64,000 nucleotides of DNA from Dryococelus australis (GCA_029891345.1 CM057005.1:61459760-61523759); one strand, 5' to 3'; positions 47,052 through 59,665 are shown, numbered from the stretch's first letter. A program made the numbers and translations. Notes: generated from the sequence alone by a model not told the origin.

Positions 47052-49809
47052 GTGCCACAGTGGTGAATCAACTTGTGCTGAGAGTTGTAGTGGAAGAATG
47101 CCATTGAGGTGTGTGTGCTCCTCATGTGCCCTCTCCAATGCGCCTGCCACATCGTTATCCTGAATTAACACATATTGTCTGTCTTCCAGGTACAGGGCCA
47201 ATCGGACGAGAATTATGTTCTTGTCCGCCATTTTAAACGACAGCAACCTCCAAAATGCCTCAGGAGAGCTGACACATCTGCAGTCGAAGTAGGATGTGAC
47301 ATCGTCTCTCACAATATCCCCGAATCGAAGAGCTGCAGAGTCGTGACCCTTGTGGATGTTTTTATACAGGTATCTGGTCACTTGAAGCGACGAACAGATC
47401 TCTACGTACATGTGGCATCGATATTTGTGCAGTACATAGGGACTGTACGACACGACATGCCTTTTATTGTACACCTTAGTGCCGATAGTTGCAGATGTGT
47501 TATTATCAGGCCTCCTGTTCTGGACAAGGCCCCGATAGTGAAGAAGAGTTTGGCCACGAAATGCCTTCGGAAAGTGGAATCTGCAGGATCTGTCCCTGAA
47601 GCAGGGTGCAGATGGTTCACACTTTGTATGCAACATGTGGGTCTTGACCAAGTCGTAAAATGCAGGCTCAGCATCTCGGTCAGGAATGTCCGCTTGAACA
47701 GTTTCATCAAAAGCCTCAGACACACCTATATTGTCCCTTTATCAAGGATGATAAGTATATGGACATGGGAAGTCCCCGCTCCTGAACCTCAATGGTATAG
47801 GTGTAAACAGACACCTTACCGAATATCTGTTTCTTATGTATATCATTGATAAGAGAGTGAAGTTTTATCTTGAAGACCCTGCACACTACATCAGGGTGAT
47901 GACATTCCTGCTGGCAGCCTTCCAGTGACATCGAAATCTCCAGCTACTTTGGATTGCAAGTGAAAGTGATAAAGAGATCTGGTATGCCAAAGTGGCACAT
48001 TATCGCTACTGACTCTTGGTAGCATTGATATATGTGCCTTTCCGACCCATAGAAAGAGGAAGGTAGGATGACTAACCTCCCAACCCTAGATTGAGCAGCA
48101 TCAGGAACCCTCTGCGTGTGCTCATGAAGATCCAGGTATTCATCCACTCTCAACTTGTCTTGGTTCTGCCTGATGAACCAATTCTGAAGGATTTTGCCTT
48201 GCACTAAGCATCTACAACATACTGTTGAAACAGTTTCCCAGAATGCTGCAGTATTGAAAAACTGCATCGCTGCACTATGTAAAACACATTATATTGGTTC
48301 AGGTGACAGTGTTGCCAGACTCGCTCACAATGACATAGTGAGAGACACCATTCGTGCACCCATGTTCACCATGCGGGAACTGAAGAGGGTATGTCATAGG
48401 ATCAGCTAAAACATTCAGAGGACATATGAATTATGCAGACCGATCCTTGGGATATGTACTTATGTCATTTCTCATGGTTGGGATGTCACCCATGAAAATA
48501 GCCGCTGCCTCGTTCACAGAAGCAGGAAGGTTGTAGACATTAGGATACTTTCCCAGACCTGGCTTTAGGGTCAAGGTAACCTGCCTCAATGACCGACCCT
48601 TCTGGCATGAGTCCTCCTCCTCAGCCGCTATTACCTCATGCATTGACTTGAGGATTTGTGCCAAAGGATTAATCTCACTCAGAAGATGCTCTAATTCCTG
48701 CAGAATGCCAAGTTGGCAAGGATTGTGCTGGTGCACATGGACAGCATTAGCTGCATCAACATGTATGAAGTACAACTGGTTGTACCGAGGATCCTTACCC
48801 TCAGGAGGACGTACAGCCCCAGAGATCAGATGATGCATTTGTCCATGAATCTGGAATATGTAAACAGAATGGCAAGGAGACTCGACTATGCCGTCTGCAC
48901 TGAAAGAGGCGAACTATAAGGCTGCAATATAGTTTCTGGTGAACTGCCTGTATTCAGTTACAATCATCGCCATAGCCAGTCAGCAGATGGGGAAGTGGCT
49001 GTGAACAATCACCAAGAGGAGGTGCGTGAACTTTAGCTCTCATGCAACACATCATAAATGTTCCATCACGTTTAATGCCTTCATCTGCGAAAAATAATGA
49101 GCCACATTGGCGACATTCACATTCCATACATCCCATGTCATGAGCATCAACAGCAACATTGGAACCCTTGCAGGCAGCACTGTAATACCTAGAATGATAC
49201 ACTCTCTGTCTCACTCTGCTGCGAGCCATCTGATTCTGTCACTGTAGGATCAGTACAGGTGCACTTTCCTCATATAAAGGTCCAAGCAGTTGCTGGACAA
49301 TGGTTTTAGCCATAAGAATGGACCCACTTAATATGTCTACATCAGAAGACATTACAGGCATAGCAACAGCAGGTTAAGGTGCATGTGATTGCTGAGCCTC
49401 TGTAGTCACATGTAGATATGATGAACATCTGTGTGAATCGGCGCCCCGAGTTATACATATTGGAGGATTAGGGGCATTGAAGGCCCAGTCTCCTGGCTCA
49501 CGTGAAAATGAGGGACAGGGCCATGTGAAGGCCCAACTTCTTGGCTCACACGAAAATGAGCTGACTGTCGAACACCCCTAAGATATGTCGATATGACTGC
49601 ACATCCTTGGAGGGAAGGTGTGCCCTGCGATGGCTCCCAATCATCGTCAGAAAGCACATTCTCGCTTTGTTGCGACAAACATTTTCTTGTCTTTTGTTTC
49701 TGATAGCGTTTATTTGTGACCACGAGGCTGGAATATGCCCCGGTGTTTTTTTTTTAGGCATACTGACACAAATGTCCAAAAACAGTTTCACAATGTCAGT
49801 GCTCAGCAT
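44979..49809 (-). pseudogene. Helitron Rep/helicase gene, frameshifted
   Basis: Role when intact: rolling-circle transposition by an HUH-type Rep nuclease fused to a PIF1-like helicase. On the minus strand the order is as follows. A Cys-rich N-terminal region (49229-48954, MECECRQCGSLFF). The Helitron-like N domain (48838-47944, with ILPSSFYGSERH and FITFTCNPK). The Rep core: IEVQERGLP at about 47780, with the HVH metal-binding motif in the next frame, then RYLYKNIHKGHD near 47365. The linker to helicase (47152-46565, LTYVEFP, LRLLQHNVRG). Walker A GPGGSGKT (46304-46327, shifted frame). Walker B region LIIWDGSPM. The C-terminal helicase block (45587-44979, LCNGTRLVV, FAKTINKIRGRTF, GQLYAALSRAK). 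Many frameshifts, one at a (CA)n tract, show it is dead. Confidence 0.9.
47011..47050. repeat. (CA)n microsatellite inside the Helitron frame
   Basis: About 40 bp of CA dinucleotide, reading Val-Cys repeats on the minus strand. It sits between Rep and helicase segments where the family has no such sequence, so it grew after or during decay. Confidence 0.95.
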
Positions 49810-50150
49810 GATGTTGGCACTTGATATTCACTTATGCACACTGTTATTTTCAGATCACACCATTTGAACCAAAAAGAAACATGTGGTTACATTTCACACA
49901 CAGCCTTTACTCCATACATAACCCTTGTCACATCGGCACACATGGCACCATCTGAAACAAACAGAAACATGTGGATAGCATATCTCATGTGGCCTTCAAA
50001 CCTCACATATCCCTGGTCACAAACACGTCACAGAACAGGCAGTCAAAGAGCACATTGTATCACAACATACAGAGCAATGTTCCTTACCTGGGGCACGTGA
50101 TGAACCACGTCACCTAACCCTACATCTGACACTTCTTGCTTGCTTCCGTG
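49810..50150. other. Non-coding flank upstream of the Helitron gene
   Basis: GC content stays similar to the Helitron gene. Short imperfect repeats such as GAAACATGTGG (49880, 49965) occur. No protein is recognised. Confidence 0.4.
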
Positions 50151-50376
50151 AACGTAGCCTCGGAGGGTGACCTTTGGCCACAGGCACACACTCAATTCGG
50201 CATAGATGTGGTATCATGCATCCCATACCCATTGGTGAGGTTTCTAACGAATTTCAGCAGGGAAACATAGCAATGTTTCTCAACTGGGTCGCGTGATGCA
50301 CCACATCATGTGCCCATACATCTGACACTTCTTACCTCAATAGACGAGTCTCACCCATTTAAGAGCCATTTCTCAG

Positions 50377-50434
<58 letters not shown>
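50377..50434. repeat. (TA)n microsatellite
   Basis: About 58 bp of TA dinucleotide within the Helitron-side repeat region. Confidence 0.95.
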
Positions 50435-50436
<2 letters not shown>

Positions 50437-50684
50437 TAAACCATCCTTCAGCCATACCCATGTATTAGATTCCTCAGGCACCTTAGCAGGGTGACATAGT
50501 GCCACACCCGGCAACATATGTAACACCTCTCAACATCCCTCAGAGCTATTAGGTGACCTTTATCACAGGCACACCCTGGCGAAAGGCTCTTATATATTCA
50601 GGGAGGTTGGCCTTCGCCACATGTACACACATCCATAAGCCAAAGGATGTATGAGATTCCTACATCACCTCGGCAGGGAGATGT

Positions 50685-50799
50685 AGTGTCACACCCTGCA
50701 CTATATGTGACACCTCTCGGAAACATGGAAGTAGTGCACCACCACGACTCTAACTCCAAGTATCCGAGAGGTGTCACATATAATGCAAGGTGTGACACT
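50685..50799. repeat. Long hairpin, ~36-bp stem
   Basis: AGTGTCACACCCTGCACTAT onwards (50685-50720) pairs with 50764-50799, with three or so mismatches and a loop of about 43 bases. It lies within the tandem-repeat region. Confidence 0.85.
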
Positions 50800-51355
50800 A
50801 TTTCTTCCGACCCAAGTTGCTGCAGAACCAGGGAGGATGGTCATTGCGACAGACGCATCCCCCACGTGTAAAAGTCACACAGGGCAGATAGGATACCTTC
50901 AACATAGGCACATCCCACCGTAAGGCTCCTACGAAACCTCTGAGGTGGTGGTCATTGGCACAGACGCACCCTCCCATGTGTAAAGGCCACACAGGGACAA
51001 TAGGAGACCTTCGCCACAGGCACATCCCGGCGTAAGGCTTCTACGGAACCTCTGAGGGTGACCATCGCCACAGGCACACCCTCCATAAGGCCCATCCATA
51101 AACGGCTGGGCGCCGACCACCACAGGCATGCCCATATGCACAGTTCCTGTGGAACCGCGGAGGGTGTGCCTTGCCATAGACACACCCCCAATATCTCACT
51201 TCTGTATACATACAGCGCCTTTCGATGTGTTCCAGATGTACGCCTTTATCTCAAACACCCCCTCTGAATTTATCCGGGCTTGGGACCGGCAACATCACAG
51301 TACAGCCATCGTAGTGATGCAGGTTGTATTACAGTCGTCCAGTTAAGGCAGGTAA

Positions 51356-51859
51356 CTGTGATGGATACAAACCCCCACACCAATGGGGCGACCGTGTCTC
51401 TCCTTGGACACACGCATAGAAACCCATACCATAATTATGGTACAGAAACCTTGGAACTCCAGTAAATGTACCATAATTATGGTGCACATACCATATGTAG
51501 ACAGTTGTAAGATTGTTGTGCATCATCATAAAGGCACAAAACTATGGTACACGTGATCGCCGTCACGTCCTATACCATGTACATTTTAAGACGTGGGTCG
51601 CAAACGACCACACATGAGACATAGTCCCACACCACTGGGCCCACCGAGTCTCTCCTTAGACACACACATAGTCACCCATACCATAATTATGGAACAGAAA
51701 CCTTGAAACTGCAGTAAATTACCATGATTATGGTACACGTACCATATGTAGACAGTCGTGATATCGTTGTGCACCTTCATAAAGGTACAAAAGTATGGTA
51801 CACATGATCGCCGACAGGTTCTATACCATGGACATTGCAAGATAAGGGCCGTAAACGAC
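51356..51859. repeat. 252-bp tandem duplication with palindromes
   Basis: Two diverged units with a constant 252-base offset. ACCATAATTATGG occurs at 51427 and again at 51679. Shared strings include CATATGTAGACAG, TCATAAAGG and CGACCACA. Each unit carries the palindrome CCATAATTATGG; the first copy extends to a perfect 16-mer TACCATAATTATGGTA. Confidence 0.85.
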
Positions 51860-52130
51860 CACATTTGCCAGCTGGACACCTTCCGGCATAATCGAAAATC
51901 CTTAGCAGGACACCGAAAGGGCTCCGAAGGCAACATAGCCCTCAAATCTCGGTCAGCGCAACTCCTCTCGCCGATAAGGGGGGGGGGAGGTGAGTTGGCG
52001 AACCGGGGGGTTCGATAGCACATTGTTTAAGGTGGTGTATGTTGAAGACCCCACCCCTACCTCTTAAGGGGAGGGGGGCGCTGCGCGCCCTCAAAAAACT
52101 TTTGTTTTTGATGAGTGGTATGATCCTTGA
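51860..52130. other. GC-rich end of the Helitron-side region
   Basis: Contains hairpins CGAACC-GGGG-GGTTCG (about 51998-52013) and GGGCGC-TGC-GCGCCC (near 52077-52091). Composition drops sharply to AT-rich just after 52130, so an element boundary is likely nearby. An exact Helitron 5' TC terminus could not be fixed. Confidence 0.4.
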
Positions 52131-53565
52131 CTTTCCCAAATTACGAAACAACCTAAACACAAAAAAGAAAAATGAGTTATGAGGGTTGCAACATATATTT
52201 CAATAAACGGTATTTGTATTTAGTTGGAACACAAAACACCCACGTCATTGCAAATAAAGCACCAGGTGAACCCAGAGCTTCTTAATGTTTCCATGAATAA
52301 GAGAGCGTAAGTGATATAATCACTGATGTTGATAAAGAATTATGATGGTCCTATTTACATCGATAAGCTAAAAACCTTGACGATCTGAAGGACACATCTG
52401 CTATACGTACCATCGATACATCATTGCTATTATAACAACCTTCGAGAAAACCCCGCAGAAGAAGAAGAAGAAGAAGAATACGCTGGGGAAGAAAGTAACA
52501 ACCGTAAAACAGTTTATTAGGTTATGTTAGAGTTTACCAGGACTAACATGTTTTCTAATGTGCATGTAAAACTATAGAATAGTAGCATTCCCTTCAATGC
52601 ATTTTCGCGCATTAGTACGACGTAAATTATGTTATTTTGTATAATAAAGTAGAAAAACCATTTTGGCTCACAATTTCATTTTATTTTAGTAGGAAGGCTG
52701 CTGTGCTAATCCACAACAATTGTGGATATAATATTATTTTATTAATATTTATAGACTACACATTTTTGTTTCAACAAGTTTATTTTTGGCTGCCATTAGC
52801 ATAAAAAATTGTTTCAAATAATACCAATTAATATTCTATATACACACACACCTGTTTTAAAAATGAAGACAAACCTTACATATTTATTATCTCCGAATGA
52901 TGCCTACGTGGGTTAGCGCTTTCTCCTTCCGACTCCTTCAAACGCAGAATAATTCTCCAGACAACAAAATGTCCCCTTGATGTAATTTGGCGAACGTCTG
53001 TTACATTGCAGCACTGGTGCATAAAGTGTAGTCAAATACTGTTCATTGCGCAAACGTGAATTGATTCTATAGTCGTGATACCATGTCTGTAGAAAATATC
53101 GATAGGCGGCAAAGTTCATGAACCAAATGGCAACGACGATGTATATTTGATTTTTCCCGATAATGTGTGAATAAAAATGAACACATTTACAATCAGTATA
53201 ATAGTTGCAATAGAGTAAGTTCGTTTCTTTATTTCACAATATGTATCGTTAGTATCGTTAGCACTTCTTTCACCACTATATTAAAAGGCAATTATGTCTA
53301 CCAGCATACTGGTGAAAGAAGTATTAAAGATACTAGATACTGACTAAAGGAACTAATAACACAGTGAAATGGTTGCCATGTATTCAAAAACGTATTTTAT
53401 TTTGTCTCTTATTGCGTACCAAAACGCCAAAATTCAAAATGATGTGCATAATTAACGGAGACAGATAATTTTTGCACTCAAATGTGTATGCTAGTTGGGA
53501 CGAGAAACGTCTCCTGGAAGCTAAAACGCTTTGAACGTAAAATAAAAAATTATGGAAACCATACG
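52131..53565. other. No gene recognised
   Basis: AT-rich; a short GAAGAAG run lies near 52461. AGTATCGTTAGCACTTCTTT at 53251 is partly mirrored by GAAAGAAGTATTAAAGATACTA near 53313, forming a weak hairpin. Nothing else is seen. Confidence 0.45.

Positions 53566-53643
<78 letters not shown>
53566..53643. repeat. (TA)n followed by poly-T
   Basis: About 50 bp of TA dinucleotide directly joined to 27 T. Such a composite can mark the 3' tail of a retroposed sequence on the minus strand, but no body was recognised. Confidence 0.9.
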
Positions 53644-56600
53644 GCTACTACGAGAGAATTGTGTTTAGTTAAAAGCTGTTCTAAGGATTAAAAAGTTAGC
53701 GAAGAATAATGATAAAATCGGAAATAGGTAAAAACCAACATGTAATGCCATATCCACACCTCCTTTAAAAAAAAAAAAAAAAAAAAAGTATTTCAGATTA
53801 TGCGTGCGCTTTTTTAAAAATAAAATTACCAACGTTACGCGAATAAAATATCTTCGATTAGGTACGGATTGTCAAATTTTATACGTTGCTTTTAAAGTAG
53901 TAATCAGAATGTAAATAGAATAATTTTCTTTAGAGAATATTGTTCTATTACTGTAAAATCACACGCCATATTGAAAATATTTCCCAAGAAATTGTTCTAC
54001 GCTCTGGCACAATGAAATAAATGAATTATTCCCAATAAATAGTAAACCTATTGAAGGCAGTATTGGAATTTACTCATTCATACCCAGCTCAAGAGAGATT
54101 TTTGTATGTTCACACAAAGAATACACCATTCAATTTGTGCGATTTTGCAGGCTGAATAGAATCCAATTTCATTCTTTATAAGGCACGTATATTTTGCAGC
54201 GACATTCGCTCGAGCAAAGTTGGCAATGACATTCAATTGATTTTTCTGATAACACTAAGACTGGAGGTCTGTACGTAATTAATTTTACAAGTGCATCGTT
54301 TCGTCATGTCGATTCAAACAGGTCGTTTCCCACGTATTTTGAAAAGCTTTCTACCCAAGCGGCCGGGGGAAAAAAAATGATTTGAGAGCTTACATTCCCC
54401 GATAGATAAAGAACGGATTTCATGTCATACAAAGGTCGTGGAAATGTGACGTCTGCGTGCTATGTCCTGCGCAAAGTCATCTGTGAATACTATTGCATCA
54501 AAGTAGTAACTAGGAGATCTGTCATGCTAGTGAAAGCACACTAAACTATCCTGGCATTTGAAATATAAAATGAAAATCATTCTTTATTTTCTGTGTCTGT
54601 GCGTTTTCCTATTGACTTCGCAATTCTATTTGATGAGTGATATTTTCACTTTCGATGTTTCGTTTATAGATTTCTATCTTTGACACAGAATTCATTTCGT
54701 GCAGTAGACGTAATCACAATGCATTACCGGTGATTGCTTAGCGCGTGTGCGTGAATATACGAATCTCTATGTTTATTTATGCATTTATATGTTGTATATA
54801 AAGAGAAGTATTTTATAGTAAAATATGGAACGGCGAAATGTTGTTGTAAAACTAACAACTATCCTTAACAGTTAACGATGTTATCATTTTAACTAATTTG
54901 TTTCTTGGCACGTTCGCATATCGTTTCCGAACAGAATGATACAGAGTAAAATTGATGCAATGGGTTTGGCCGACCGTTAGCGTAGTAAGTGGGTTAATTT
55001 TGTTAGGAATACGGGAAAATAAACCTAACGGAACTCGTGACGTACTTCCACGTCTAGAATGTCTAATATAATAGTATGCTTGTCAGGAAGATAACACAAC
55101 TATCTTCGCGAATACAAGGTTAAACCAGGCCAGTTATAACCATAAGACCTACCTCAGGAACACGAACTATGTTTCTAGTTTGTTTTCCTCCATTGAACAA
55201 CAGTTTTTTTTTTAAGCACGTAAAATTTTTGTCGCTGATAAACTTGAAAATGATGGGTTCGTAATGCAAAATGAGCATAAAATATAATACGGCTCCAACT
55301 CAACCGTAATTATAGAGGAAGTGTGCACCATAAACGTAAGAATATTTAAACTTTAAAATACGTGGTTTTTAGAACCACTACATTATTTTGGTCAGCTATA
55401 TTTTATACACCACATTACGTTATTAATTGAAAAGAAAACGAATTTGTGTGAGGGAATTACACGTTTACGAAATGTAATAAAATTATATATTTTTATTAAA
55501 TTTACAAACGAGGGAAGAAGTATTGGTTTTGTAAAAACCTCCAAAAACCTATCGAAACCATTTCCCAACATTCATACAGAAGTAAGTGCATTGAGTTTAT
55601 GAGAATTTTATCTGGAAAGTTTATAACGTAGATTTATTAAATTTCGTACGTATCAAATGTGGTGAATTTGTGGTTCGTAAAATACGATTATAATATAGCT
55701 TGAAAACTTTATTTCGCTATCTTCCTGGTGGTGGTATAACAATGTTGAAGTTGCAGTGTTTCCTTTCGCCACTTCATTACATGCATTCTCCTCCTTACAA
55801 TTTTTGTAAACCAGCTTTTGCCAAACTAAGTGTGAACTGCAAACGTAATTTTTTGTTAATTTATGAGATCTTGTTATATAAAATCTTTGCTGTTAACAAT
55901 TCTGTACCGGAAAAAACTAATCAATGAAAAGGTTTCCAAATGATTTGATATTCTAGCACTACAGATGATTTCAATCATTTAAATAAAACATTCAATATAA
56001 TAATTTGTGTTTTCTCCCTTGGAAAGTATACCTGAACTACTTCAATTCTCAGGGAAAATTAATATTTTTAATAGGGCATGTGTAACATCGCTAATAAGCA
56101 CACCAGAAATCCATTATGTGATATACATTAAATGAAATAGTTATTTTAAAAACCTCATTATTTCGAAAGGTTTTTTATCCGTAGGAAATTAAACACGTTT
56201 GCTATAAAATTTTGTATACATATACAAGGTTACAAATATGTACATCCTGTGGTTCGAGTGGTTATATATTTAAGATTAATAATACATTTTATATTAAAAG
56301 TCAAATACGACACGATATTATGGATATTGTTCTCCAAATATTAACCGGATATATCTGTACTGTTATTACTTTATTATTAAATTAGATCTAACCATGTTGT
56401 ATTAAGGTTGTGTGTCAGCCAGTTTCTAATTCTGTTTAGAAAATGTTATTAATATATACTCTATACCTTCTGCGGTTAAGATCGCTATTTATAAAGCTTT
56501 CTCACATAGGCATATTGATTGACGATTGCAAAAGAGGGAAGTATAATTTATGCTGTGATTCTAAATTCTTGCTAAATGTAAATCGTCGGTGCCGTTAGAC

Positions 56601-57353
56601 ATTAAATATAAAGTCAATATAATTCTATATACACTTGATAAATTAAAGTGCACTCAGCTTGTCAACCATACTTACAGCTATTAAAGAAATCATACCTGCA
56701 TATGTTGTAGCTTTATTCAAGACACTCAAGGTATTCACGATAACTTGCTGGCAATAAAGCTTAATTTGAAACTATTTATTTCTTGTCGGTTATTAAAACT
56801 GAATATGCTAAATGGTTTATGTAATAATTTTTTGCAGCCAACATAAAAAATTAACACTTTTAGTTCACTGTTCGAAATAGTGCTGGTCAAGGATTTATTA
56901 AAAATGTTGTTTTTTTTCCCCTTGGAAAATGATCACTACCTGATAAAGAAAATAATTCTGTGTCAATTTTGTACCGAGGGCCTACAATAATGTTGGTATT
57001 GAATATCTAAATGTGGTTCTAAACTAAATGTTTAATTCAAAGTGTAACGTTTAAGTAGGTACTTAATGGAATTTATTAAATATTTTCAATTTACGCAATT
57101 ATATTGCAAATTGTGAAAATAGTCACATAAGAAAGTGACCTAATATCTCACCAAGTCGCCTGATCAACGGTTCGGTACTTGACCTTTTTTATTAACCGTA
57201 ATAATGATAATAGCTACATATAGCGCAATGATACGCCGCTGGCAGGAATTAAAGGTAGGCACCATTTTTGTAATGTCCACTTAACCTTGATCCAATTACG
57301 TAGAATTTTCTTCCTCACCTGCCAAATAGGTGCACTAAAAATACATACCATCT
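53644..57353. other. Long AT-rich non-coding stretch
   Basis: A poly-A run near 53767-53787; otherwise no repeat, hairpin or coding feature could be supported. Confidence 0.45.
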
Positions 57354-57593
57354 GCGATATAAATAAGTACATAATAAGAAAATATGAATAGATAATAGAT
57401 TTCTAAACATGTTTTCTGTTACTGTCAAGTAATCTAGTTGTTCACGCTGATCGTAGTAAATTAAGCACTTTGTAAAGCGTTGTCCTATATATTCTCTTGT
57501 GTGTATCGGACCATCATACTTAAAATTCATATTGCCAATATGCGATATAAATAAGTACATAATAAGAAAATATTAATAGATAATAGATTTCTA
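57354..57593. repeat. ~52-bp direct repeat pair
   Basis: GCGATATAAATAAGTACATA and the following ~32 bases occur at 57354-57406 and 57542-57593 with one or two differences. The 135 bases between include GTTCACG and a GTAAATTAAGCACTTTGTAAAG string that loosely resembles the MITE terminus. Confidence 0.85.
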
Positions 57594-57639
57594 ATAATTT
57601 AAAATATTTTACTAGCATGTATTTTTAATGAAAAATTTA

Positions 57640-58228
57640 TTGATTAAAATAGTCTGTATTTTTAACCAAATTTAAGCGCTTTTCCATTCTGGATGCTTCA
57701 GAAAGCAGAATTTGCAAGAAAATCTTCAAGAAAGATTGTCATAATATTTACTGTGATCGTGTGTGATAAAATCATAGTAAAAATGTAACATATCAATCTT
57801 ATAATTTACTTTATGTAAGTAAGTTTCAGCCACTAATGTTTTTAACAAATTGACGTACATAAACATATTTATTAAAATTATTTCCTAAATATCTATTCGT
57901 CTACTATTTTCTTACACACAATAATAGTAAACATTATGACGATATTCCATGACGAAGGTTTTCTTACAAATTCTGCTTTCTGAAGCACCCAGAATGGAAA
58001 TGCGCTTAAATTTGGTTAAAAATACAGACTATTTTTTTTTTCCTTTAAAAAATATAGTTGAGCAAATATTTTATAATGTCGCAAAATATATACATTCTTC
58101 TGTCATGTACAGCATAAATCGCTCTTTTATGACAATTTTTATGGTGTCTGTACTACTTTTTTATGAGTTTTTCACATTGTGTAGTCGGGTGCAGTGCTCC
58201 ATAGGCAGTTGCTTTACTTCAACCTTAA
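57640..58228. mobile_element. Long-TIR element, family copy 2 (left-truncated)
   Basis: Matches the element at 36932-37745: GAATTTGCAAGAAAATCTTC near 57708, CCATGACGAAGGTTTTCTTA near 57948, AGCATAAATCGC, TGTCTGTACTACTTTTTTAT and the terminal GTTGCTTTACTTCAACCTTA. The outer left arm is missing. The two copies are clearly diverged. Confidence 0.8.
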
Positions 58229-59237
58229 GATATGGAACTAATTTTCCTGTATTGCTAGCAACTTTACTGGAAGAATTGCTACTGACGTGTACGTTAAAAC
58301 ATAAGCTGTTGGAAAAAGGGAATTTTTTTTAGTAGGGCAACATGATGCAGCAGTTCGACAATGCAACTTACAACTGGGAATAAAATTGTTAAATCGGTAA
58401 TCCCGGCGTTTGCCACCACAAAAACACAAGCTATACAATGTAAAAATGTATTTTACAATTACAGTTGACACACCGACTATTTCTGACAACAAAAGAATAA
58501 CATCAACAATCAGAACCATTCTACAAAGAACCAAATAGAATTATGAAAATTACACCAACCAGTAAACAAATATCTGGTTTTTTTTTTTTTTTAATAGTAG
58601 TTTCTCGTGTATTATATTCAGTATTAGTGACTTTCCCGTGTCATAGATCGCTGACTAAATATGTGGAAGACCGATCTCGTTGGTTGAGCACAGCCAGTCT
58701 CCGTGTACCAACATTGAACTGTTTTTTCTCCCGGCACGACTTGCAAAAGCGGCGTGGATTGGATTTGAGGTTAGAACACTAATTATAAAACAAGTGCTTT
58801 GAGATGTTTGTATACTTCCCCTGCAACCAATTCATAATGCAGTCTGATAAAATTCCTATTGGTAAAGGTATCTTATGATTACAAAAGTGCTTATCTAAAA
58901 AAATTAAGATATAAACAAACATGGACGTGACGTTGGCCACGTGGCTTTTGACAGTTGTGTTACTTTGGAGTAGATGAATGTTGTGTACATACGCAGAAGA
59001 CGAATAATAGGTCTACCCTGTCTTTAGTCCATGGCTACCTCACTGTATATAACAGTGACTGCACTCCGAAAAAAAAAAAACTTTGTTATTTTTTCTGAGT
59101 AATTTTACAAATGCTTGTAACAGTACAAAGATTTTCCTTCGAAAACTACTCGCTTGTAAAACTACAAGGTCCGTGTTTATAATAGACCGTAGGAAATTTT
59201 TGTTCTATACTGAACCGTTTCAACGAGTTTCAGCAAA
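58229..59237. other. No gene recognised
   Basis: AT-rich with homopolymer runs. The open frames at 58238-58534 and 58543-58782 have no recognisable motif. Confidence 0.4.
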
Positions 59238-59264
59238 ATGGCGGACACTCAACAACGTAAAACG
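59238..59264 (+). CDS. Possible first coding exon, unassigned
   Basis: AAAATGGCGG is a favourable start context and also a YY1/Pho-type motif. The ATG opens a short frame, MADTQQRKT, that ends exactly at a consensus donor (ACG then GTATGT at 59265). Only nine codons are visible and no continuing exon was identified, so this is a hypothesis. A chance match is quite possible. Confidence 0.2.
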
Positions 59265-59411
59265 GTATGTAGCTGTTTGTGCAAAAAGCTATTGGTGATG
59301 TAAAGTGTATATGCTTGCAAAAAGAAATGCATTTCAAGTCTGAATTACGCAAAACATTTAAGACAGCCATATTATTCATTATTTCTTAGTGTTTCCTAGC
59401 TACACAGGACT

Positions 59412-59468
59412 CTTTAAACCGGCTCTTAATACCCCGTTGTTAAGAGTCGTCCAAATCTCTTAACTCAA
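59412..59468 (+). mobile_element. SINE tail fragment
   Basis: CCGGCTCTTAATACC-CCGTTGTTAAGAGTCGTCCAAAT matches the tail of the SINE copies (as in 30447-30490) on the opposite strand to the others. The head and body are absent. Confidence 0.6.
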
Positions 59469-59569
59469 CAACCGAACTCTTAACAAGAAATAAATGTACC
59501 TACCTATTCATCTTAACCGTATGAATTCAATATAATTTTGTATGTTCTTGAGCGTATATTTACAGTAAG

Positions 59570-59665
59570 AACTCAGGTTGATCTTGTGATTAAAGTTGCG
59601 GGCTGATAATGCCGGGGGTGTGGGTTCTAATCCTCGTGATGGCGGGGTGTAATCTTCTTTCGTAA
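59570..59665 (+). mobile_element. tRNA-like SINE candidate
   Basis: GATCTTGTGATTAAAGTTGC resembles a degraded tRNA 5' half, and GTGGGTTCTAATCCTCG is a good B box about 45 bases later. A pyrimidine-rich tail follows (59670-59710). It shows no similarity to the other SINE bodies here. Confidence 0.45.

Larger units (their letters stand above)
50151..51200. repeat. Degenerate ~110-bp tandem repeats
   Basis: The phrase GGTCATTGCGACAGACGC at 50839 recurs at 50950 and, more diverged, at 51060. Each is followed about 60 bases later by CGCCACAGGCACATCCC and a CGTAAGGCT string. More diverged units extend left. Open frames here are repeat-derived. Confidence 0.7.

Noticed and set aside
47175-47849. 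224-residue plus-strand frame
   Set aside because: Antisense shadow of the Helitron Rep region; the minus strand carries the recognisable motifs.
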